A stretch of DNA of 64,000 nucleotides from JAEUJM01 sp044221555 (GTDB taxonomy: Bacteria > Actinomycetota > Acidimicrobiia > Acidimicrobiales > DATDAH01): assembly GCA_044221555.1 (NCBI GenBank), contig JBGAOY010000001.1, positions 62,001 to 126,000 on the forward strand. The letters are read 5' to 3'. Every line of letters starts with the position of its first letter. Position 1 is the stretch's first letter. The notes beneath the pieces were generated by a model. That model did not search any database. It had not been told where the DNA came from and saw only the letters and a program-made list of their open reading frames with translations. The translations under genes and the position numbers were made by a program. This document shows, piece by piece, positions 1-7,407 of this stretch.

Positions 1-638
1 ACCCCTCGGGGGAGCGGCTCGTGCTCATCGACGACCGCGGCCACGTGCTCGAGCCCAACGAGTCGCTGCTCGCGCTGCTCACCTTGCTGCGCGACCAGCT
101 CGACGGCGACCGGGTGGCGCTGCCGGTGTCGGCCACGATGCGGGCGAGCGAGGTGATGGCCGAGGCGGGCATCGAGGTGGTGCCCACCAAGACCTCGGCT
201 GCCGCGCTCATGGATGCCTCGACCGACAAGGGGGTGGGGTTCGCCGCCGATCTCAACGGCGGGTTCATCTTCCCCTCGTTCCTCCCCGCGTTCGACGCCG
301 CCGCGTCGCTGGTGAAGACGCTCGATCTCCTGGCCCACTTCGACGGGTCGCTGTCGGAGATCGTCGAGGGCCTTCCCCGCATCCACATGGCCCACGAGCG
401 GGTGATCACCCCCTGGGAGCAGAAGGGCACGGTCATGCGGACGCTGGTGGAGCACTCCGCCGAGCGCGAGCTCGAGCTGGTCGACGGCGTGAAGGTGCGC
501 CACGACGACGCCTGGGCGCTGGCCCTGCCCGACCCGGAGGAGCCCATCACCCACGTGTGGGCCGAGGCCGCCACCGAGATCGCCGCCCGGCAGCTGGCCG
601 AGGAGTACGCCCGCAGGATCCGCCAGATGCTGCGCTGA
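1..638 (+). CDS. Mannose-1-phosphate guanylyltransferase/phosphomannomutase-like protein, C-terminal part
   Basis: Only the last ~212 codons are present; the frame is open from base 3, so the gene begins upstream of the window. The protein resembles the C-terminal phosphomutase half of actinobacterial fusion proteins that join a sugar-nucleotide transferase to a phosphomannomutase-like domain. Visible family features are the segment GGFIFPSFLPAFDAAASLVK (sugar-binding domain III) and the C-terminal phosphate-binding domain ending in PDPEEPITHVWAE. The catalytic phosphoserine loop and the nucleotidyltransferase half lie outside the window. By family it would feed GDP-mannose-type precursors to cell-envelope glycans. 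It ends just before the promoter of the efflux pump. The assignment to the family is good; the exact substrate is inferred. Confidence 0.7.
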   Translation, partial: PSGERLVLIDDRGHVLEPNESLLALLTLLRDQLDGDRVALPVSATMRASEVMAEAGIEVVPTKTSAAALMDASTDKGVGFAADLNGGFIFPSFLPAFDAAASLVKTLDLLAHFDGSLSEIVEGLPRIHMAHERVITPWEQKGTVMRTLVEHSAERELELVDGVKVRHDDAWALALPDPEEPITHVWAEAATEIAARQLAEEYARRIRQMLR

Positions 639-640
639 GG

Positions 641-669
641 TTGCGGGCCCGGCCGTCGCGGGGTAGATA
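641..669 (+). promoter_or_regulatory. Promoter of the efflux pump-TetR operon
   Basis: TTGCGG at 641-646 and TAGATA at 664-669 are separated by 17 bases, a good sigma-70-type pair. The predicted transcription start (~676) falls inside the palindrome at 671-694, as expected for a promoter blocked by a bound repressor. A second, overlapping TAGATA sits at 668-673. Confidence 0.55.
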
Positions 670-670
670 G

Positions 671-694
671 ATACGAAACGGTGTCGTTTCGTAT
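671..694. promoter_or_regulatory. TetR-type operator palindrome
   Basis: A perfect inverted repeat with 10-bp arms ATACGAAACG (671-680) and CGTTTCGTAT (685-694) around the 4-base centre GTGT. It lies 11 bases before the ATG of the MFS pump and overlaps the predicted transcription start. Its size and symmetry are typical of TetR dimers, and a TetR gene is the second gene of the operon, so feedback repression relieved by a pump substrate is the simple reading. Confidence 0.8.
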
Positions 695-705
695 TGGAGC
701 CCCGC

Positions 706-2310
706 ATGGCCATCGACTCTCCCTCCACCCACGGACCGCCGGCGCAGGACGCGACCGCCGCGCCGCCCGCTGCCCACAGCGAGCTCGACCCCCGCCGGTG
801 GTGGGCGCTGGTGGTGCTCTGCCTCAGCCTGCTGCTGATCGTGATGGACAACACGATCGTCAACGTGGCCCTGCCCACGATCCAGGAGGACCTGGGGGCC
901 ACGGGCAGCCAACTGCAGTGGATCGTCGACGCCTACGTGCTCGTGTTCGCAGGGCTGCTCCTCACCATGGGCAGCCTCGGCGACCGCTACGGGCGCAAGC
1001 CGGCCCTGTCGCTCGGACTCGCCATCATGGGCTCCGCCTCGGCCATCTCGGCCTGGTCGAGCGACCCGCAGCAGTTGATCTTCTGGCGGGCCGTGATGGG
1101 CGTCGGTGGTGCGCTGATCATGCCGGCCACGCTGTCGATCCTCACCAACGTCTTCACCGACCACCGTGAGCGGGCCCGCGCCATCGCCATCTGGGCGGGC
1201 ACGTCGGGGATGGCGGTCGCCATCGGCCCCGTCACCGGCGGCTGGCTGTTGAACCACTTCTGGTGGGGCTCGGTGTTCCTCGTCAACGTGCCCGTCGTGG
1301 TGGTGGCCCTGGTGGCGGGCTACCGCCTCATCCCCAACTCGAAGGACCCCAACCCACCGGCGCTCGACCCGCTCGGCGCGGTGCTGTCGATCGTGGGCCT
1401 GGTCACCCTGGTGTGGGCGATCATCGAGGCCCCCGACCACGGATGGACCGACCCGGTCACCCTCACCGCCTTCGCGGTGGCGGGGGCGCTCCTGGTGATG
1501 TTCGGGGTCCACGAGAAGCGCAGCGACCACCCGATGCTCGACGTGAGCTTCTTCCGCAACCCGCGCTTCAGCGCGGCGAGCGGCGCCATCACCATGACGT
1601 TCTTCGCCATGTTCGGCACCCTCTTCCTGTTCACCCAGTACATGCAGTTCGTGTTGGGCTACTCGCCGCTGGCCACCGGCGTGCGGTTCATCCCCATGGC
1701 GGCGGTGACGATGGTGGTGGCCCCGTCCAGCGCTCGCATCGTCGAGAAGGTGGGCACCAAGGCGGTGGTGGCCACGGGGCTGCTGTTCACCAGCATCGCC
1801 CTCGCCCTGGGCACGTTCCTCACCGCGGACGGCGGCTACCTGCCGCTGCTCGGGGTGTTGCTGGTCATGTCGGTGGGGATGGGCCTCACCATGGCCCCGG
1901 CCACCGAGTCGATCATGGGCTCGCTCCCGCTGGCCAAGGCCGGCGTCGGCTCCGCGGTCAACGACACCACCCGGCAGGTGGGTGGCGCCATGGGGGTCGC
2001 CGTGCTCGGCAGCCTGCTGGCGTCGAGCTACGGCTCGAAGATGGCCGACTTCCTGGCCGGGGCGCCCCTCCCCGTGCCGGCAGCGGCATCGTCGGCCATC
2101 CAGGACAGCGTCGGCGCCGCCGTCGGGGTGGCCGCGCGGCTGCCCGAACTCCAGGCCGACGCGCTCACCGGTGCCGCCCGGGCCGCCTACGTGGACGGCA
2201 TGGGCACCTCGCTGTGGGTCGGGGCCGGCGTGGCCCTGCTCGGCTCGATCATCGCCCTCGTCTTCCTGCCCGCCCGTGCCCCGTCCGACCTGGAGCACTC
2301 GGCGGGATGA
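706..2310 (+). CDS. DHA2-family MFS multidrug efflux transporter (EmrB/QacA type)
   Basis: A 534-residue inner-membrane antiporter of the 14-helix drug:H+ antiporter-2 family, which exports hydrophobic or cationic compounds using the proton gradient. The first membrane helix is followed by the DHA motif MDNTIVNVALPTIQ (about residues 46-59), and the loop between helices 2 and 3 carries motif A, GSLGDRYGRKPAL. The length is right for 14 helices. The ATG at 706 is chosen over an upstream TTG at 694 because 694 lies within the operator. The stop codon overlaps the start of the TetR gene (ATGA), so the two are one operon. The drug spectrum cannot be read from sequence. Confidence 0.9.
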   Translation: MAIDSPSTHGPPAQDATAAPPAAHSELDPRRWWALVVLCLSLLLIVMDNTIVNVALPTIQEDLGATGSQLQWIVDAYVLVFAGLLLTMGSLGDRYGRKPALSLGLAIMGSASAISAWSSDPQQLIFWRAVMGVGGALIMPATLSILTNVFTDHRERARAIAIWAGTSGMAVAIGPVTGGWLLNHFWWGSVFLVNVPVVVVALVAGYRLIPNSKDPNPPALDPLGAVLSIVGLVTLVWAIIEAPDHGWTDPVTLTAFAVAGALLVMFGVHEKRSDHPMLDVSFFRNPRFSAASGAITMTFFAMFGTLFLFTQYMQFVLGYSPLATGVRFIPMAAVTMVVAPSSARIVEKVGTKAVVATGLLFTSIALALGTFLTADGGYLPLLGVLLVMSVGMGLTMAPATESIMGSLPLAKAGVGSAVNDTTRQVGGAMGVAVLGSLLASSYGSKMADFLAGAPLPVPAAASSAIQDSVGAAVGVAARLPELQADALTGAARAAYVDGMGTSLWVGAGVALLGSIIALVFLPARAPSDLEHSAG

Positions 2311-2936
2311 CCGCCGCGCAGGCGGAGCACGAGGTCGCGTCGGCGGTCCGGCGGCCGCCCGGGCGCCCGCTCGACGAGCACGCCCGCACCGAGATCCTCG
2401 ACGCGGCCGTGACCCTGCTCACCGAGGAGGGGTTCGCGGGTGTCACCGTCGACACGGTGGCGGCCACCGCCGGGGTGTCGAAGGCCACCATCTACCGGCG
2501 CTGGTCGAGCAAGGAGGCACTGCTGCTCGAGGCCGCGAGCTGCCTGTCCGGGGGGCCGCAGGAGCTGCCCGACAGCGGCTCGCTGCGCGACGACCTGCTC
2601 GCCCTCTACCAGGGGTTCCTGCCGGCGCTGATCGACGGCGTGCCCGGCCAGATGCTGCCCCAGATGGTCGCCGAGGGCACCCGCAACCCCGAGATCCGAG
2701 CGCTGCTGGCCGACTTCTCCGACAGTCGACGCGGGCGCTGGCGCACCGTGATCGAACGGGCCGCGGCGCGGGGCCAGCTGGTCGACGGCCTCGACACCGA
2801 GGTGGTCGTGGACTGCCTGACCGGCCCCCTCTTCACCCGCCTGCTGGTGACCGGTCGTCCCCTCAGCGCCGAACTGGCCGAGCGGGTGGTCGACGTCGTG
2901 CTCACCGGCATCACGGTGCACGGGCGGAGCCGGTAG
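2307..2936 (+). CDS. TetR/AcrR-family repressor of the adjacent efflux pump
   Basis: A 209-residue regulator. The N-terminal helix-turn-helix is clear: the stretch from RTEILDAAVTLLTEEGFAGV through VDTVAATAGVSKATIYRRWS (about residues 27-73) is the TetR signature. The remaining ~135 residues form the all-helical ligand-binding and dimerisation domain, which is variable in sequence. Its start overlaps the stop of the pump gene by four bases, implying translational coupling. The palindrome at 671-694 in front of the pump is its likely target, so it would repress its own operon. The inducing ligand is unknown. Confidence 0.88.
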   Translation: MTAAQAEHEVASAVRRPPGRPLDEHARTEILDAAVTLLTEEGFAGVTVDTVAATAGVSKATIYRRWSSKEALLLEAASCLSGGPQELPDSGSLRDDLLALYQGFLPALIDGVPGQMLPQMVAEGTRNPEIRALLADFSDSRRGRWRTVIERAAARGQLVDGLDTEVVVDCLTGPLFTRLLVTGRPLSAELAERVVDVVLTGITVHGRSR

Positions 2937-3012
2937 GGCGGATCGGGCCGACCTCGGGACTGGCCGTGCCGCGGCGCTTCCGGCGCTCTCCCACGTGTGG
3001 CCGGTGGCGGTG

Positions 3013-4014
3013 TCAGGTGCGCGGGTGCTGGGTGAAGAACCGCCACGCCATGTTCGTGGCCGACACATGACGGGTCGTGGCGCCGAGCGACGGGACGTCG
3101 AAGGGTGATCCCGGCCAGGTGTGACCGCCGCCCTGGATGCGCACGAGCTCGGTGCTGCCGGCGCCCGGGCAGGTCCAGCGCCGCACCGAGACGTCGGGGG
3201 CCCGGAGGGTGACGGTGGTCGTGTCGCCACAGCCGTTGCGCCGCAGCGCCCACCGTCGCAGGTAGTTCACCACGCTGTCGCGGGGGCCGGCCCGGTTGAA
3301 CGTCTCGAAGTCGAAGGGCACGTTCCGGTCGGCTGAGCCGTGGAACGCGAGCACGGGCACCGGCCGAGCCGAGCGGCACACGGCGGGATCCTCGAAGTAC
3401 ACGGTGCCGGCGACCGACGCGACCGCGGCGATGCGGTTCGGCATCCGACAGGCGAGTGCGCTCACCATGAAGCCGCCGCTGGAGATACCGGTGGCGAAGA
3501 CCCGGTCCTCGTCGACGCACAGTCCCGCCTCGAGGCGGGTGAGCAGCCGGCCGACGAAGCCGAGATCGTCCACGGTCGACGTGCCCGCGGGGATCTCGCC
3601 GAGCGCGGCGTCGGTCTGCCACCGGCTCTCTTCCGGATAGGCGGTGTCGGGCGCCACCACGATGAACCCCTCACGGTCGGCGAGCGCACGCACGTCGCTG
3701 TACAGGAGTTGCTGGAGCCCGTAGGACCCCTGGCCGTGGAAGGTCATCAGCAGCGGGGTGCGCCTCGTGGGGTCGTACCCGCTCGGCACGTGGAGGACGT
3801 AGGTGCGCGTCCGGCCGGCGTGGACGAAGGTCCCCGTGGTCGTCCCCGGGCGCCGGGCCGCCAGCCCCGAGCACGCCGACGGCGACGCCGCCGCGCCCCG
3901 CGCCGCCGCTCCCGCCGTGGCCGAGGCCGGCACCAGGAGCGTGAGGCTCAGCACGGCGGCGACGCTCAGGAGGCCAGTCGCCACCACACCCGTGCCGCCC
4001 CTCCGCCCTCCCAC
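3013..4014 (-). CDS. Secreted CE1/LpqC-type esterase (PHB depolymerase/feruloyl esterase-like)
   Basis: A 333-residue exported alpha/beta hydrolase. Residues 1-~35 form a signal peptide (positively charged start, hydrophobic core, Ala-rich cleavage region). The mature domain starts around GTFVHAGRTRTYVLHVPSGY, typical of the LpqC/poly(3-hydroxybutyrate) depolymerase and feruloyl esterase group. The nucleophile elbow is GISSG, the acid is probably Asp in HGSADRNVPF, and the catalytic His is in GGGHTWPG. Several cysteines suggest disulfides outside the cell. It is convergent with the TetR gene and stands alone. The substrate (polyester or esterified plant/cell-wall sugar) cannot be decided here. 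Confidence 0.82.
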   Translation of the reverse strand: MGGRRGGTGVVATGLLSVAAVLSLTLLVPASATAGAAARGAAASPSACSGLAARRPGTTTGTFVHAGRTRTYVLHVPSGYDPTRRTPLLMTFHGQGSYGLQQLLYSDVRALADREGFIVVAPDTAYPEESRWQTDAALGEIPAGTSTVDDLGFVGRLLTRLEAGLCVDEDRVFATGISSGGFMVSALACRMPNRIAAVASVAGTVYFEDPAVCRSARPVPVLAFHGSADRNVPFDFETFNRAGPRDSVVNYLRRWALRRNGCGDTTTVTLRAPDVSVRRWTCPGAGSTELVRIQGGGHTWPGSPFDVPSLGATTRHVSATNMAWRFFTQHPRT

Positions 4015-4032
4015 GTGCCCACCCTATGGCGT

Positions 4033-4064
4033 GGCCACGCGGCCACGCGGCCACGCGGCCACGC
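4033..4064. repeat. Four tandem copies of an 8-bp unit
   Basis: The unit GGCCACGC occurs four times in a row without a mismatch (4033, 4041, 4049, 4057), just upstream of the esterase start. A period of eight does not preserve a reading frame, so this is a non-coding simple repeat able to change copy number by slippage. Confidence 0.85.
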
Positions 4065-4123
4065 GGTCGGTGGCTGCCAAGGTTCGGCGGCTGTCCGGAG
4101 GGCGTTCGGGTAGCTGCCTCCGT

Positions 4124-4147
4124 GTCACGCGGCCAACAGAGCGTGAC
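4124..4147. other. Hairpin in the intergenic region before the DUF222 gene
   Basis: GTCACGC at 4124-4130 pairs with GCGTGAC at 4141-4147 around a 10-base loop. It lies in the 338-base space between the divergent esterase and DUF222 genes (4015-4352). That space otherwise holds only the 8-bp tandem repeat and a promoter candidate; I see no gene in it. The hairpin could be an operator or simply structured leader DNA. Confidence 0.35.
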
Positions 4148-4207
4148 GATGGGAGTGCCCACCAGCCGTCGATCGCGTCGCGGGCCCGAAGTTCTCTGCC
4201 CGCCTCA

Positions 4208-4236
4208 TTGCGCACGTGTGTTCGTTGGGGTAGGGT
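4208..4236 (+). promoter_or_regulatory. Candidate promoter of the DUF222/HNH gene
   Basis: TTGCGC (4208-4213) and TAGGGT (4231-4236) are spaced by 17 bases. The predicted start would leave a leader of about 110 bases before the ATG at 4353. Confidence 0.4.
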
Positions 4237-4352
4237 TACACCGATGTAGTTCGCTCGGCTGTGAGTGAGCCAGGGCCACGGCTTCCCGGTTGGTATCGGG
4301 GGTCGTGAGGTTCCACGGGCAACGGCTGGCGCTTCCCCCCACAAGGTTCTGG

Positions 4353-5672
4353 ATGCGTGGATTGGAGTTGCCGGTGTCGTTGTTGAGTCGTCTCGAAGCA
4401 GTGGAACAGGCGGTGGATGCCGTCCTGGCCGAGGATCTGGCCGGCGCACCGGGCCCGGTGCAGGCCGAAGCGCAGCGGGTCGCTGGTCGCATCCGGAACA
4501 AGACGGCGGCGGTCGATGTCGGCCTGGCGGCGGCGTTCGACGCGTCCAAGGAGTGGATGGCCGACGGGTCGCGCTCGGCCGCCGCGTGGATGGTGTCGGC
4601 TGGGCGCGAGGCGAGGTCCGTGGCCGGCCGCCGGGTGAAGGTGGGCCGGCTGGTGCGGGGCATGCCCAGGGCGTGGGCGGCGCTGGCCCGGGGCGAGATC
4701 ACGCTGGAGCACGTCGAGGAACTGGCCCGGGTGCGTGAGGGACGCGAGGCGCTGTTCGCGGACAGTGAGCGGAAGCTGGTCGACAAGGCTCGCACGATGC
4801 GGTTCGTCGCGTTCCGTCGCGACCTGCGCTACTGGCGAGATCAGGTCGATCCGGACGCCGCCGACGACCGGGCTCGACGTCAACTCGCCGACCGGCGTTG
4901 GCACGCGTCCAAGACCTTCGAGGACCAGTTGGCGGTGGACGGGTGGATGGATCCCATCGGCGGGTCGATCTACCTGCGCGAGCTCGAGCGTCTGACCGAC
5001 TGGCTCTTCGAGCAGGACTGGGCCGAAGCGGTGGCCCGCCTCGGCGAGCGCAACGTCACCTCGGCAGATCTGACGCGCACCGCGGCACAGCGCCGCCACG
5101 ACGCCCAGGTGCTGATGGCCGAGCGGTCCGGCGCGATGACGCTGGGGGCGGGCATGCTGCGGCCGGTCTTGAACGTGGTGATCGACTGGGCCACGTTCTG
5201 CGCCGAGCTGGCTCGCCGCGAGGGCCGCACCGATGTGCAGTTCCCCGACGAGCGGACCTGCCGCCTCGACGACGGCACCGTGGTCGCTCCCTCGCAGGCA
5301 CTCAGCCTGGGATTGGCCGGCCACGTGCGCGGCATCGTGCTGGACCCGGAGGGCGATGCGCTGAACTACGGGCAGGCCCGCCGGTGCTTCACCGGCGACG
5401 CCCGCACCGCCGCCGTGTTGACCCATGACTGGTGTGGGCACCCGCCCGGCTGCGACGAACCGTCGTGGCGCTGCCAGATCGACCACCTGGTCCCGTTCGT
5501 CGACCTGGGGCCGACGGCGCCGTACAACGCCGATCCCAAGTGCAAGCCGCACAACCGGTGGAAGGAACGCCTCGACGCCGAGATACGCCGGCGCCGACGA
5601 TGGCGCCAGCAGCGCCTCCCGGATGATGCGGAACCCTCGCCACGAACTGGCCGCAACGAGCAAGCCGCCTGA
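4353..5672 (+). CDS. DUF222 domain protein with C-terminal HNH nuclease motif (13E12 repeat family)
   Basis: A 439-residue member of the actinobacterial DUF222/13E12 family, a multicopy family in many genomes with no settled function. The helical DUF222 domain fills most of the protein. The C-terminus carries an HNH endonuclease finger: a Cys pair in CGHPPGC, then CQIDHLVPFVDLG, then NADPKCKPHNRWK, giving the His, Asn and His positions. The ATG at 4353 is preferred because AAGG (4343-4346) lies six bases before it; an earlier TTG at 4290 is possible. It stands alone. A DNA-cleaving role is suggested by the motif but not shown. The following 252 bases (5673-5924) contain nothing I recognise. 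Confidence 0.8.
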   Translation: MRGLELPVSLLSRLEAVEQAVDAVLAEDLAGAPGPVQAEAQRVAGRIRNKTAAVDVGLAAAFDASKEWMADGSRSAAAWMVSAGREARSVAGRRVKVGRLVRGMPRAWAALARGEITLEHVEELARVREGREALFADSERKLVDKARTMRFVAFRRDLRYWRDQVDPDAADDRARRQLADRRWHASKTFEDQLAVDGWMDPIGGSIYLRELERLTDWLFEQDWAEAVARLGERNVTSADLTRTAAQRRHDAQVLMAERSGAMTLGAGMLRPVLNVVIDWATFCAELARREGRTDVQFPDERTCRLDDGTVVAPSQALSLGLAGHVRGIVLDPEGDALNYGQARRCFTGDARTAAVLTHDWCGHPPGCDEPSWRCQIDHLVPFVDLGPTAPYNADPKCKPHNRWKERLDAEIRRRRRWRQQRLPDDAEPSPRTGRNEQAA

Positions 5673-5924
5673 CCGCACGCGGTCATGGTGCACCCGGGTC
5701 CTCGGCATGGCGCGCGTCGAGACGCGCCTCGCCTCACGCCGCCGGAGCCTCGGTGCCGCAGATCAGGGCCCGCAGTGCGACGGACATGTCGTGACGCTCC
5801 TGACGTTCGAGCAGCACTCCTCCTGCGGGAGCCACTCGAGATCGTCATCGCCGGGCACGTCACACGATGTGACGCGTCGGGCCACACCCGGCAATGGGCC
5901 GACGGTCACGGGGACGCCCGCTGG

Positions 5925-6098
5925 CTACACCGCTTCGCCGAAGGCCTCGCAGTCGGGGTTCTCACACACGAAGGTGGCGTCGAGCACGTTGGCCGTCTCC
6001 GCGGGCAGAGCGGTCACCCCGCAGGCGGCACAGATCGGCGCTCGACCCTCGTCGTCGCCGCCGCCCTCGTCGTGGCGTTCGTCCCACTCGCCCGTCAT
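5925..6098 (-). CDS. Small zinc-ribbon protein
   Basis: A 57-residue acidic protein. After a Glu/Asp/Gly-rich N-terminus it contains CAACG and CENPDCE about 23 residues apart, four cysteines well placed to bind one zinc ion. No function is known to me. It begins four bases after the stop of the broken DinB gene and may once have been its operon partner. An upstream in-frame start at 6149 is possible but would lie within the DinB remnant. The conserved Cys pattern and lack of long overlap with another intact gene argue that it is real. Confidence 0.55.
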   Translation of the reverse strand: MTGEWDERHDEGGGDDEGRAPICAACGVTALPAETANVLDATFVCENPDCEAFGEAV

Positions 6099-6102
6099 CG
6101 GA

Positions 6103-6322
6103 TCACCGGCCCACCTGGCCGTCGATCTGCTCGCGGAGGATGTCGGCATGGCCGGCGTGGCGGGCGGTCTCCTCGATCATGTGGACCAGGATCCAGCGCA
6201 GGGTCACGTGCACCGACGGCCTTGGCCACCATGCACCCCCGCAGGTAGTCGAGGAACAGGACCAAGGTGTCCTTCTCGCCCGTGTTGACCATGGGCGCGC
6301 GACGGTCGGGCACGGCGGCCAC
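6103..6322 (-). pseudogene. DinB/DUF664 family remnant with internal deletion
   Basis: Two pieces of one protein lie in different frames. The first frame (start GTG at 6322) gives the N-terminal helix of a DinB-like four-helix protein, GEKDTLVLFLDYLRGCMVAK. The second frame, ending at 6103, gives its C-terminal helix, TLRWILVHMIEETARHAGHA followed by DILREQIDG. In intact DUF664 proteins about 100 residues separate them; here they are nearly fused, around 6215-6225, with a frameshift. The metal-binding His residues of the lost middle are absent, so the product cannot be functional. Intact relatives are thiol-dependent transferase-like proteins. Confidence 0.75.
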
Positions 6323-6392
6323 GGTATCGACGTGGCGCGGCGCGACCCCGTACGGCGCGAGGTTCTCGGAACCGGGGGTGGGGCGCGTCTTG

Positions 6393-6398
6393 TAGCGT
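6393..6398 (+). promoter_or_regulatory. -10 element of a probably leaderless gcvH transcript
   Basis: TAGCGT ends seven bases before the gcvH ATG, placing the transcription start at or next to the start codon. AGGGG in the gap could alternatively serve as a ribosome site. Confidence 0.5.
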
Positions 6399-6405
6399 TC
6401 AGGGG

Positions 6406-6786
6406 ATGAACATCCCCGACGACCTGCGCTACTCGACCGACCACGAGTGGGCGAGGCTGGAAGACGGCAAGGTGCGCATCGGCATCACCGACTACGCCCA
6501 GGACGCGCTAGGCGACGTGGTCTACGTGGACGTGCCCGCCGTGGGCACAGCCGTGAAGGTCAACGACACCTTCAGCGAGGTCGAGTCCACCAAGTCGGTC
6601 TCCGACATCTTCGCCCCCGTCGCCGGCACCATCGTCGAGGTCAACGAGGGCCTCAGCGACGCGCCGGAGCGCCTCAACGACGACCCCTACGGCGAGGGAT
6701 GGATCTGCGTGATCGAGCCCAGCGATCCCGGCGAGCTCGACATGTTGCTCGACGCCGGTGCCTACCGGGCCCTCATCGAGGGGTAG
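6406..6786 (+). CDS. gcvH: Glycine cleavage system H protein
   Basis: A 126-residue cytosolic lipoyl carrier that takes the aminomethyl group from the P protein, hands it to the T protein, and is reoxidised by the L protein. The typical H-protein N-terminus (YSTDHEWARLEDGKVRIGIT) leads into the lipoyl domain. The lipoylated lysine is K63 in VESTKSVSD, and the C-terminal DPYGEGWICVIEPSD segment is also characteristic. Length is standard. It opens the gcvH-garA-ftsR block; the T and P genes follow only after the inserted region, about 7.5 kb downstream. No lipoate or L-protein gene is nearby. Confidence 0.97.
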   Translation: MNIPDDLRYSTDHEWARLEDGKVRIGITDYAQDALGDVVYVDVPAVGTAVKVNDTFSEVESTKSVSDIFAPVAGTIVEVNEGLSDAPERLNDDPYGEGWICVIEPSDPGELDMLLDAGAYRALIEG

Positions 6787-6819
6787 GCGTACCGACGACC
6801 ATGGTGAAGGGAGCTGGGC

Positions 6820-7308
6820 GTGGCTGACGTCTTCTGCAACAACTGCGGGCACAACAACCCCATCGGGGCCAACTTCTGCTCGTCGTGCGGCGGCCCGCTC
6901 GACCTCGCCAACCAGGAGAACACCACGGTCACGTTCCACCCCGACGACCCGGCCGACCGGCCGGACGACGAGTTGGCGGTCGACCTCGACGAGCTCCCCA
7001 ACGACATCGGGATGCTGGTGGTGAAGCGGGGCCCCAAGGCGGGTTCGCGCTTCGCCCTCACCGACACGGTCACCACCGCCGGCCGTCACCCCGAGAGCAA
7101 CATCTTCCTGGACGACATCACCGTGTCGCGCCGTCACGCCGAGGTCACCAAGGAGGGCGACCACTACCTGGCCAGCGACGTCGGGTCACTGAACGGCACC
7201 TACGTGAACCGCGAGCGCATCACCACGCCGGTCCGGTTGGCCAACGGCGACGAGGTGCAGATCGGCAAGTACAAGCTGGTGTTCTTCATGGGCGCCGGCG
7301 ACGCATGA
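6820..7308 (+). CDS. garA: GarA/OdhI-like FHA regulator with N-terminal zinc ribbon
   Basis: A 162-residue protein. Residues 6-23 form a zinc ribbon (CNNCG...CSSCG). The C-terminal FHA domain (about 65-150) carries SAGRHPES-type and SRRHAE signatures plus VGSLNGTYVNRE and is very close to mycobacterial GarA and corynebacterial OdhI. Those proteins bind and inhibit 2-oxoglutarate-using enzymes until serine/threonine kinases phosphorylate an N-terminal ETT motif. Here the matching place reads QENTTVTFHPDD, so Thr-Thr is kept. The gene starts with GTG after GAAGGGAG, 33 bases behind gcvH. Position between gcvH and a MerR gene matches Rv1826-Rv1827-Rv1828. The zinc ribbon replaces the N-terminal tail of the mycobacterial protein. 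Confidence 0.9.
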   Translation: MADVFCNNCGHNNPIGANFCSSCGGPLDLANQENTTVTFHPDDPADRPDDELAVDLDELPNDIGMLVVKRGPKAGSRFALTDTVTTAGRHPESNIFLDDITVSRRHAEVTKEGDHYLASDVGSLNGTYVNRERITTPVRLANGDEVQIGKYKLVFFMGAGDA

Positions 7309-7403
7309 GCGGAGCGGGGGCCCGGCGACGCAGTCGCCGAGAGCGGGAGACATGAGCGGAGCGGGGGCCCGAGTGGCCCGGCGACGCAGTCGCCGAGAGC
7401 GGG
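7304..7403 (+). repeat. Tandemly duplicated hairpin repeat between garA and ftsR
   Basis: Two copies of a ~50-base unit lie back to back. Each begins CATGAGCGGAGCGGGGGCCC and ends with GTCGCCGAGAGCGGG. The second copy has an extra GAGTGGCCC. Each contains the hairpin GGCGAC-GCA-GTCGCC (7324-7338 and 7380-7394). The unit fills the whole 99-base space between the two genes and starts within the last codon of garA. It may act as a transcript-stabilising or attenuating structure, or be a dispersed REP-like element. Confidence 0.8.
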
Positions 7404-7407
7404 GAAC

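Noticed and set aside
547..2298. Long minus-strand open frame opposite the efflux pump
   Set aside because: Gly/Arg/His-rich composition with no motif; it is the complement of a clear MFS gene. Similar long antisense frames (for example 9186-12284 minus) arise from high G+C content.
4353..5672. Mobile intron or homing endonuclease because of the HNH motif
   Set aside because: The DUF222 context is a common chromosomal family. No split gene, intron boundary or flanking direct repeat was found.
6323..6405. Glycine riboswitch upstream of gcvH
   Set aside because: No paired aptamer-like conserved segments are visible, and the predicted transcription start is at the gcvH start codon, which leaves no leader. 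The same holds for gcvT.
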